From positions 1 to 20,596 of the forward strand of contig CAKKTI010000393.1 in the NCBI GenBank assembly GCA_920105805.1: a DNA stretch of 20,596 nt, read 5' to 3'. The notes beneath the pieces were generated by a model. That model did not search any database, had not been told where the DNA came from, and was given only the letters and a program-made list of their open reading frames with translations. The DNA comes from Condylostoma magnum. Its lineage: Eukaryota > Ciliophora > Heterotrichea > Heterotrichida > Condylostomatidae. The position numbers were made by a program, and so were the translations under genes. Shown piece by piece: positions 1-9,300 of the stretch; positions within the stretch are counted from its first letter, which is position 1; each line of letters starts with the position of its first letter.

Positions 1-38
1 CCCTTACACCCTTACACCCTTACACCCTTACACCCTTA
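1..38. repeat. Telomere, CCCTTACA repeat
   Basis: Four perfect CCCTTACA units are followed by CCCTTA at the very left end, and then unique AT-rich DNA begins. Read outward, the G-rich strand is TGTAAGGG. A short C-rich tandem array at a contig end pointing inward is what a ciliate macronuclear telomere looks like. The 8-base unit differs by one base from the CCCTAACA type that I recall for heterotrichs (knowledge of the group, not checked). The array is short, so the true chromosome end may carry more units. Confidence 0.93.
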
Positions 39-350
39 AAAGTTATAGATATCAAGCTTTACTACTTAATATGTATTCTAGGAATTATTTTGAGTTATAT
101 TCCCGGTTATTAAGCTAATAATACAGAAATACATATATTAGTATCTGTATGGCTTTTAAAAAACATTTATTGCTTTGCATGTAATTTGGCTCCGATATTT
201 TAAGATAATTATTCGAGTTACTTTACTAATAACTTACAGTTTATTTCATCACTGTTAAAAGATAACATTACTAAACTAAAGTTTCCATAAAGTTAACTTA
301 AAACTGTTTTCAAATTAATTAATTTCATTCTCCTGAAACAATTAACTTCT
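39..350. other. Subtelomeric stretch, no gene seen
   Basis: This is AT-rich DNA directly behind the telomere. I found no convincing protein-like reading on either strand and no tandem repeat beyond the telomere units. It may contain further decayed remains of the WD40 fragment that lies just to its right on the minus strand, but no blade motif could be read here. Confidence 0.5.
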
Positions 351-536
351 AAGAATACCTATTAAAAATATATAATGACCATGCTTTTCAATAATTCTAT
401 TTCTATTTGAGTCTTGTATATTTTACAATCTTACTATATTATCATTTCCTTCGTTTACAATAAATTGCTCATTTCTAGCAATACTTATCCAACATACATA
501 TTCATTATGCCCCTAATAATTCTACTATCCTCTTAT
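351..536 (-). pseudogene. Decayed WD40 repeat fragment
   Basis: On the minus strand one frame reads roughly one and a half WD40 blades: GHNEYV, then ISIARNEQFIV, then NDNIVRLQNIQD, then EKHGHYIF. These match the blade pattern GH..V..I.......IV..G.D..VRLWNIQ. The usual closing Trp is TAA (423-425), read as Gln, where TGG or TGA would be expected, and the Ser-Gly before the Asp turn reads Asn-Glu. No further blades, start or end could be found on either side. It therefore looks like a broken remnant of a WD40 gene from a family well represented in ciliates. It lies opposite in orientation to the intact WD40 gene at 1399. A short live exon cannot be fully excluded. Confidence 0.5.
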
Positions 537-671
537 ATTACTCGGGCCTGTGTTGTTGTTTTTTATAAATTGTCTTAAACTGCATGGTTTGATTCCTTTT
601 TTTCTCTAATTATTAAAAGAAATATTGTTACTTCATCTCGATTTTGGCTTTTTGTTCTATGTCGATCAATA

Positions 672-1340
672 TAGCTGATTCATGCTATTTATTAATATTT
701 TAACTAAATCTGATTAGTTTATAAGTATTTAAGGCAATCAGCTCCGATCTAAGTCTCACACATACAAAATGTAGAGGGTACGATCGAAATGCATTGAAAC
801 TTGCTCTATTTACAGAAAGGAGGTGCGATAATTTATGTATTGAGGTTTTCATTAAACTATCAAGTTAGTTTCTCCTGTTCCGTTTTGCCTAATTTTATGT
901 CATAAATTCAGTTAATATCTTCTGTAAAAGGATGTGCATACATATTGTTCCACACCGTTAAAAGCACATCCGAGTAAAATTAAATCTTTATTTAATCACT
1001 ATGAAAATTTATGGCTTTATATAAACTAATGTTACAGAAAACCAGCTTCAAAAATCATACTTTAACGATGTTAAGAGTCTCTTAAGTGCTAAAATTAAAT
1101 TATGAAAGAATTCCATACAAATTCCTCTATCCCAAGGCAAATGTAAAATATTGTCCCGCAATTTTTTTAGCCAATCAAATGTAAGAATTTCTCAGCTTAA
1201 AATGTCCAATTTTTAGCTACTCAAAGTGTTTGAGTTTATTACTGAAGAATTAAGCTCTATAATGAAATATGAGACAAATAAATCAAAGCTAAGATATATA
1301 ATAGATTGCATAGTTATTTTAGGATACTTTTAAGGTAATA
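672..1340 (+). pseudogene. Decayed paralogue of WD40-ankyrin channel (middle part)
   Basis: The fragment resembles the ankyrin-to-first-membrane-segment part of the intact channel downstream. From about 675 one frame reads LIHAIYQYFNQ...APIQVS, comparable to ALHILVYQKRDQ...CPFILS in the intact gene. From about 779 a different frame reads GYDRNALKLAL, comparable to GETPLTIAL. At 1202 the same second frame reads MSNFQLLKVFEF, comparable to DSFQIIKALLEI just before the intact gene's first membrane segment. The reading stops at the start of a hydrophobic stretch (YIIDCIVILGYF). WD40 blades upstream and the pore region downstream are missing, and the frame changes once without an obvious intron. 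I infer a truncated, frameshifted copy. The alternative is an unusual 5' extension of the downstream gene. Confidence 0.45.
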
Positions 1341-1398
1341 CATGCATGTGAAATTCATTGAAAAACAAATTTATAGTTTACATTTACTTTATAAAATT

Positions 1399-4300
1399 AT
1401 GTCTTAGAGTTGATAGAATATCGAATCCAATTACTTAAAGCTTGAAGATGGTACAACATAAGATAAAATTTCAGATTTAGTTAAAGAATTTCTTTATACG
1501 TAAATATAAACACCCATGCGACCAGATTGAATAGTTATGTTTGATTAATTTGTAGCAGTATAATAAAGAGGATTGGGAGAAATTATAGTAATAGATATAA
1601 CTTCTTAAAAAGCGATATTTGAGATTGAAACGAGTGAGAATTTTTTCCCATATAATTTTAAAGGATAGCTATTGATTGTTTAAGATAATACTATAATGAT
1701 ATGAGATTTAGTAAAAAGGGAGAAGGTTAAAGAAATTAGGCACCATGTTATTGAATGATAACTCTATATTTTTGATTGCTATATTGCTAATTATTTTAAT
1801 AATGGTTAAATATCCATTTTTGATATTGAAAAAGAGAAAATAGTTAAATCATTTTAAGCTCATTATTAGGAAATCACTTGCATCAAAGAATTTGATAATG
1901 GATTTGCCACAGGATCAAAAGATAAAACGATTAAATTATGAGGCAATTAGAATTTCGAAGAAATTGGTCTCTTAGAGGGTCATTTCAATATTATCGAGTG
2001 TCTAGAGGTACATTTGACAATTCTAATATCAGGTAGCCAGGATAATGTAATTATACTATGGGATATAATCAATAAATCTTAGTTGAGGGTACTTTAATAG
2101 GATACAATACCTTTAATTAAGATATTTATTCTTAATAATCAATTAGTTACATGCTATAACGATGGATCAATGGTATTCTGGAATACAAATACATACGAAT
2201 AAATAGAAAGACGGAAATATTTGCGTTAGAATTGATTATATGCATATAATAACACTTTAATATCAACAGGTTAAAATAGTGTTAGATTTTGATAATTAAG
2301 TACTAAGTAATAAAAAATTAGATTTAAAGCTCATGAAAGTGAAGTTACATGTTTGACTGTTATTAATAACATATTAATATCAGGACATAAAAAAAGCCTC
2401 ATCAAATTATGAAATATATAAGACCAAACAGAAATAGGAAAGTTAAAGGGTCATAAAGACATGATATTAAGCTTTACTGAAATTTAAGGACTACTTGCAT
2501 CAGGATCCGATGATACAACTATAATGATATGAAATATTGAATTATAAAGTTAAATAGGGGTACTAGAAGGACATACTAGTAGAATTTATGCTTTAAAAGT
2601 GATAAATTAGCTTTTAGTTTCTGGATCTCTTGATTCGAGTATAAGAGTGTGGGATATTTAAAAATTAGAACAAATATATATGATGCAAAACAATAACTGT
2701 TGGATTTGGTCCCTCACTATTATTGATTAAGTAATACTGTCAGGGGATACCAGAAATACTATTATACTATGAGATTATAAATAATAGAAGTAAATTGGTA
2801 GGCTAAAAGGCGAAGGAGACGGTACTATCACATCTATGATTCCATACTATAACTTACTTATATCTTCAACATTTCATTCTATTGCATTTTGAGATATTTA
2901 GGAATAAAAGTAGATTAAGAGAATCAAATATGAAGCTAGTGGAATATGACTTATGAATGCTAAAAGTATTTATATTAGGAATGTAACAGAGTTTAACAGA
3001 ATGTCTCCTGCAATTTAAGATATGGAAAGCTAAGAATAAATCTTATTATAAAATGTATTTACAATATACAACAGATTTTGCACAATTGATAAGTAATTAA
3101 ATGTTATTGGACATGATGATCATCTTATAAGTATTATTAATCTAGGAAGTAATTATTGAAATACTTTTGGATCGTACGATTAAATAGTATAATTCAAAGA
3201 TTTTATAACTGGTAAACTGGAAGAATATAATTAAGCTTTTAATCAATATGTAATTAAGCCCTAATAAATAAATGCTTTACATATTTTAGTCTATCAAAAA
3301 CGAGATTAATTACTTTAAGATGCTCTAGATGCAGGATGCCCTTTTATTTTATCAACTAGTGGAGAAACACCTTTAACTATTGCTTTGGATAGGGATTCAA
3401 TCAAATGCTAAGAAATACTATTAAAATATATATGCCAAATTGAAGATAAAACAGAAAAGTTTGAGATACTTAATGTTATTCGTAAAGATTTTGCTAGAAT
3501 TATACAATTAAACTCAATCCATTTAGTAGATTTTTGCAACTCTTTATGCTACAACTCAATTAAATAAATACGAATGAATCAAGTACCTTAATATCTTGCA
3601 ACTTAAAATATAGTCCTTGACTATTAAATCAAAGAAGTCAAGCCTGCACCTCAGTAAAATATTAAATAAAGCTCATCGTTCATTTAACTGAATATGCTAG
3701 GAGGATCTAAAGATAGCTTTTAAATAATTAAAGCTTTATTGGAAATAAAGAAGTCTGAATGCCTTCGTAGTGAATTTGTTTAAGCTTTAGTTGGTTACAA
3801 ATTCAATCAATTTTATTGGCCATTATTCATTTTAGCATTGTTTCATATTTTAAATCTATGCTTTATGGTTGGAATAACTTTCACTGATAGCTTATTAGTA
3901 AAGCAAATTATGATTTATTTCTTCTTTTCAACTAATGGCTTATTTACTATTTTTGAAATAATTTAGATAATTTCTATGAGATAAAGCTATTTCAAATCAA
4001 CTAAAAACTATTTTGACATTTTGAGACTGATTTTAGCATATTTATGGGGAGCAATCATCTTATTATATGATTTCGAAAAGTCACATTATCTTAATATTCT
4101 TACCATTACTACTTATATCCTATTTTGGTTTGAAGGGCTAGCTATTTTTAAACTAATCAATCGAACAAGATACTACATATGGCTAATATAATAAGTTATA
4201 TAAGATTTGATTGGATTCTTTGCTATTTTGATATACTTTATTGTAGCTTATACAACCATATTTAGTAGCACAATAGATCAAGGATTCTTATCAGCATTAA

Positions 4301-4899
4301 AAATCTCATATAATTTACTTTTAGGTGATTTTGATGTTGACTCATTTACTAATACTTAATGGGTATTGTTTATTATTGGCTCAATGATTTTATTGGTAGT
4401 TATGCTAAATCTACTTATATCAATAATATCAGAGTCATTTGATAGAATATCCTTTGAAAAACTAGAGTCTGATATAAGGTTAAAACTTGAATTGATATTA
4501 GAAATAGAGAATTGCATGTTTTTCAATAGGAATATAGAAGATTATAGATATATCACTTCCATTACCAATTATATGGGTGAAGATGTTGCAGAGAATGAGT
4601 GGGAAAGTAGAATAAGATTGCTATATAAAAACGGAATTACAATAAAATAATAGGCTGAAGAGAACAACTAAAATTTAAACTAAAAGATAGAATAGATGGA
4701 GAAACAGCTAGGAGAAGAACTTAAAAGTTAACAAGAGGAATTCAAAAGTTAATTAGCAAGAGTGGATTAAAAATTGGATAAAATACATCTAAAGGCTAAA
4801 ACAAGAGCCCAAGAGTTATCCAGTAAGGTTGATCAGATACTAGAAATGCTATCGAACAACCATTAGTTAGTAAGTCAAATGAATGATTAAATTGTGTAA
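1399..4899 (+). CDS. WD40-ankyrin-TRP-like cation channel
   Basis: This is a predicted membrane ion channel with a cytosolic scaffold, about 1166 residues long, continuous in one frame when TAA/TAG are Gln and TGA is Trp. Residues about 40-620 hold some 12 WD40 blades, closing in IMIWDL, IILWDI, IKLWNI, IRVWDI, IAFWDI and similar. Residues about 622-680 carry ankyrin-like text (NALHILVYQKRDQ, GETPLTIALDRD). About 807-1015 hold six hydrophobic segments with a pore-loop-like LLLGDFD before the last one. That segment ends NLLISIISESFDRI, the hallmark of TRP-family S6 helices. Residues from about 1080 form a charged, Gln/Glu/Lys-rich coiled coil. The first in-frame Met before the propeller is at 1399. 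The end is uncertain: TAA at 4888 or 4897 follows the coil, while the next TGA is at 4975 in text that no longer looks coding. Convergent with the gene at 4936. The ligand or stimulus is unknown. Confidence 0.88.
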
Positions 4900-4935
4900 G
4901 GAGTTATAACTTTTCATAAAATAGATTACTTTTAT

Positions 4936-6238
4936 TTAGCTTCTACATAAAGATATAGAAAATAATTCAGAATATGATTATCTAAGTCCAAATTGTAATT
5001 TAAATAATAACCGTAATCATTCACTATATTGAAATAGCCTTGATTGCAGTTTTAAGCTTTCTATGTAAATTTTAGATCCTCACTTACTTGATTGCTTATA
5101 ATTTCATATAATCACGATGTTTTAATGGTTTCAACCTGGAAAGGAAGAAAGCTTTAAATTCGTATCAAATACTATTATTTGATTAACAACATATGGTTAA
5201 TAAGTAGAAAAGGAATTACAATAATAAGTTAAAAGATTATTTTCATATTTCAATAAATCGAACAAATGTTAAACTATTATGCCAGTATAACAAAGATATC
5301 AAACTAAAGATTAAAAAAAATAGCTAGATGTTATTAATAAGCCTCATTTTTATCAAATATAAAATTAAAACAATTGTATCAATTATGATAATCTGACAAA
5401 TCTTTTAACTAGCTTTCAATATAAATTTTAAATCAATTCGCAGAATAAACATATCTATTAGCTGTATCAATCAAATCAAAAGTTTCTAATTCTTGCTAAA
5501 ATGTTTAATTTAACCAATAAATACCCTAAATCAAATACTTAATATGCTGTAAACAGAAACACCATTTTGTCTGCTATCTTATAAGCATTGTCATTCCATT
5601 ATTAATTGATAAACCTAAGCCTCTAAAATTATATTTACAAAAAGTTTTTTAAAAAGTTCCAATAATTTTAACTGTATCTTTATTTATATTGGATATATTT
5701 TCATATGCAGAATTACTTGCAAATAGTCTACAATATCCTTAATTTAAATCAGCTAGATAATAAATAATATGAGGGATAATGGAAATCCTTATTCCCTTAA
5801 AATTTAGATTTACCAAATATTAAATAATGTGAATATTAAAATGATAAGCTTTTTATAAGTCAAAGAATAATGTTGAAAAATCTTTATATTATTAGATCTA
5901 TTTTTGACTGGGTTATTTATTTTGTAGAATAGCTTTTCTTTTCTTTTCCAAATTATATGGGACAATTAAATTAATCCTCTATACAATAGCTTTAATAAGA
6001 AAAATAGATATCTCATTTTCTATTTTTCCAAATACTTCCATTAGATAAAATTATAAGAGAGCTATTGGGTCTTCTCAAAACGCTTAATCCATCTGTAGTC
6101 TTTTGCTTGCTAATGAATAAGCCTATCTACCCTTATTTAATACTAATATTGTATCCCTTTTATGATAAACTTTTAGATATAATTTACTAAACTCAATCCA
6201 AATTACAATTGGAAGTTCTAAATCTAGATGCGAATCAT
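4936..6238 (-). CDS. Unrecognised protein, about 404 residues
   Basis: I do not recognise this protein. One minus-strand frame from about 6186 to 5372 has balanced, protein-like composition, with segments such as DPIALLQFYLMEVFGKIENE, NKDTVKIIGTFQKTF and GLGLSINNGMTMLIRQQTKW. The text then continues in another frame (VVNQIIVFDTNLKLSSFPGW, SKWGSKIYIESLKLQSRLF) to TAA at 4936-4938. A 68-base GT...AG intron (5304-5371) joins the two frames exactly. No Met exists upstream in the main frame, so the start is proposed at 6238 in a third frame, linked by a 20-base intron (6187-6206). With both introns removed the exons total 1215 bases. There are no clear membrane segments or known motifs; the helical Leu/Lys-rich make-up suggests a soluble intracellular protein. 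It is divergent from the gene at 6364 and convergent with the channel gene, about 36 bases apart. The start and first intron are weak. Confidence 0.48.
5304..5371 (-). other. Intron, 68 nt (proposed)
   Basis: On the minus strand it begins GTTTTAATTT and ends AATCTTTAG. Removing it joins the two protein-like frames of the gene at 4936-6238 without loss of phase, giving ...YHNWYN then FWYLCYTG.... Its length is 2 modulo 3, as required. Other GT/AG pairs nearby are possible, so the boundaries are tentative. Confidence 0.35.
6187..6206 (-). other. Intron, 20 nt (weak proposal)
   Basis: On the minus strand it begins GTAATTTGG and ends AGTTTAG. It is proposed only because the main frame of the gene has no Met, whereas ATG at 6238-6236 lies in another frame and this removal connects the two. 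The unspliced main frame also reads plausibly here, so this may be wrong. Confidence 0.22.
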
Positions 6239-6363
6239 ACTTTTAAATGAATATATTTTATTAATTACTCTTTTCTTTTCTCAGAAAAGATTTAAAAATT
6301 ATTTCTATAAATTCAACATTTAAGCATAGGGTTATTTTCCAAATATTTACTTTTTTCTATATA
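6239..6363. promoter_or_regulatory. Divergent intergenic region, 125 bp
   Basis: Short AT-rich gap between two genes that start in opposite directions. It should hold both promoters if the proposed start at 6238 is right. A pyrimidine-rich run (about 6268-6282) is visible, but I recognise no defined motif. Ciliate promoters are poorly conserved, so nothing more can be said. Confidence 0.35.
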
Positions 6364-9300
6364 ATGAAAATGAACGCATTCTATGCTCTATTACTACTAA
6401 GTTTAGTTACTAGTGCTCAATCTATCTAAGTTGGATCAATAATCCACTGGCAAGAGGGCTGAGTTCCTCGTCCTATCCATATGACAGTTTCCAATCAGGA
6501 ATAAAATTCTACTATGACAATCTATTATAGAACTACGGTTGATATTCCAGAAAACAGTTTGCTTTAAGTAAATTTCCCGACGAATATCAATAGCGGAACT
6601 TAATAAAAGTTTACTCTTAATGAAATGCCTGCTGGAACTGAGGCATATGTTTAGCTGAATGCTTTTAATCTTCCTTCTCAAGCTGGTGCCTATGGACCAA
6701 TTGGACTTACAATTAGAAGGTCACTCAAAGGTTAAATCCTAGCAATGACCAATGCTTTCGGATGTATCTACATAAAACCTGACTAGGCTACTGGCTCCAA
6801 CTTTTAAATTTATTAGGCTGGTAATAATGGCTCTGCTATGCCTAACTCAAATATTGATATTGGCTTTAGATTTTATCTAGAAACTAATGTATGGCCTTAT
6901 GATGTGTTTACTATAACGGCTATTGGCGATGGTTGAACCTTAGGAAATCCTCGTTGCATTGAAAATATTTCAACTGATGAAGAGAGCTATTATACTGATA
7001 AGATAAATCACCAATTGCCATGTGTAGCATCCGGATCAACTGTTTATATTTATGGAATTGCTAGTGAAATTGATATAGCTTCGCTTGGTGGAAGATTATT
7101 ATCTAGGTTTAAAGTAAGCGGATTTTCCACGCCTAAATTCAAAACTGATGCTTCATAAAATACTTGGACAATGTCTCATTGGAGAGGATATTCAAATTAC
7201 AAGATTACCACTTGGAGTGCTAATGGAATTGCTACTTATCCAGGAGCTTTAAAAATTACTGATTGAACTCCTTACAGCAAATTCTCTAAATCTAATATCG
7301 TGAGTGGATTGACTCTGTATATGTAGATTACTGTTACTACTACTCATGAGATATCTAATGGAGGAACTATTACTCTAAATTTTGATAATGTTGATATATA
7401 AACTCCTAATTATGATGGATTTGACGCTCTACAAGAAAATGGAAATATTGATAATTACATTTATTTACATTATAGTTCTAATATTTCTGAAATATCTGCT
7501 AACATAATCAACCCAACTACTGTAGTTATAACTGCTCGATCTACTTTGAATGCTGGTACTTCTCTAACTCTGAGCTTATTGACATAATTTACAGGAGAAA
7601 ATGAGGCTACTGTAGCTGGAGTAAGTAATAATGGAATATATGAAATTGATAATAGTTAAAGAAGTTAAAACATTGATTTGGTAGACTATGCTAGATCTGG
7701 TTTTGTATATTAATGTGCTTAATTTAATTTATACTTTACTTTGACTTAGGATGAAAATAATGGAATATAGTATGCAGGTGATAATAATATTAAATTCATT
7801 AATTTTGGATTTTACACTCATCGAAATGTTCCTTTGACGGATGCATAAGTTAAATTAGGAATTCCTGCTACAACAGCTGCTGATAATTTTAAGATTTAAC
7901 TTGCTACTACAATGGAAGCTGATTACGAAATAGCAAATAAAATATTACAGTACGCAAGCCCTACTACCGGTGATCTATTCGTAAGCTCCTAAACTGATTA
8001 CCTTTCATTTTTTGTTGATTTAATAAATAATCGAGGAGCTAATTTTAATGTTTATAATACTAGTGATCCTAATACTCCTGCAGAAATGAGTTTACCTAGA
8101 GTTGCTTCAAATAAATATACCAGATATGAAGCCTACGTTGAAATTAGCTAAAGCGATAAACCATTATTTGTAGCATTCCAGCAATTCTCTATTACTGCAC
8201 CTACTTTTTCTACAGCTACTATAGATGTTCTTTGCGGTAATACTCGACTTATTTCACTTTAGCCATCATCTGATGCTGTTTCTATAGAAACTTACTATAT
8301 TGATGTTGTTTTTGATTCAAATTACTCTGATACACTTGGTTCACGAATAGCTGTTGGAGATCCTTATCCTGTTAATGGAGATTTAAATGTAACGGGAGAA
8401 CTTTCTGCCAATAAAACTTTAAGACTAAAAATAATTGATACCTTTCAAAGTAATCAAACCCACCACGTATTTACAGCCGTAGAATGAATAAGAGCAGACG
8501 TATATTCAGCAGATTTTACTTTATATTTTAATCTTAGCACTGACCCAAACGAAAAATAAATAATTAACAAGAGTGCTAATGTAAATGGAAATTTAAGGGG
8601 AAAGTCGAATGGAATGTCAATTGGCAACGGCATTTAATCTGATTTAGTTAGAAGTCCACTTTAAATAAGCTCTCTACTTACTCTTATATCAGTTAGAGGT
8701 CTTATGGATGATTATTAAGATGAGACAAAAAACTTTTCAATGTAATTTCCTAAAGGCTACAATGTTTATGGAGCTACACTTACGGTAGCTAATTCCAGTT
8801 ACAGTCAAACATACACCATAGGAGCTAATAACTATGATTTCAACTTTCCTGCAGTGATTGCTTATTAGGTGCCTTGCACTATTGAGTGTGAAATGACTGC
8901 AAGCGGTATTACTGCTCCACGTGAATCTAGATCTTATTAATCAATCTACTATGGAACTGATTGAACGAGTGAATGTGTAAGAGATCCCGATGTCACTGTT
9001 AGTACAGGAGTTATAGCAGCAACTAAACCAACATAATTAATAAATAGTAGAGGTGCAGACAACATCAATCAGACTATTTCTTTTAGCTTAAAGGGATAAA
9101 ATAGTATCCCAGTTGGTGGCACACTTAACTTTTCCCTAGGCTTAGACTGGAAAGTATGCCCTAACTCAATTTGCACGATAAGTTGAGGAATTATAGGAAC
9201 TTGCACCCTAGGTTCTAATTTTATTTTAAGTTCGGCCTATACGGCAAATACACTTATTAATATAGAAATAACAAATTTACTAGCTCCAGAAGCAGCCCAA

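Noticed and set aside
1202-1398. An N-terminal exon of the channel gene from ATG 1202 joined by a 29- or 32-base intron
   Set aside because: The frame can be joined, but the text matches the pre-membrane part of the same protein family, not a propeller N-terminus. A decayed paralogue explains it better.
4366-4650. A separate 94-residue membrane protein starting at 4366
   Set aside because: It is simply the stop-free end (S6 onward) of the WD40-ankyrin channel; the frame is continuous upstream once TAA is read as Gln. The same applies to 9517-9747 and 11116-11400 inside the surface-protein gene.
4914-4977. TGA as the sole terminator (karyorelict table 27)
   Set aside because: It would make the channel gene end at 4977 and the opposing gene run at least past 4936, with overlapping coding ends. 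It would likewise push the 198-residue membrane protein into the Cys-rich gene's coding end. Not excluded, but less economical than TAA stops.
6436-6681. Minus-strand open stretch under the standard code
   Set aside because: It lies opposite the well-supported surface-protein gene and has no independent protein-like signal. The same applies to minus-strand stretches at 11181-11387 and 16514-16726 and the plus-strand frame at 12587-12790.
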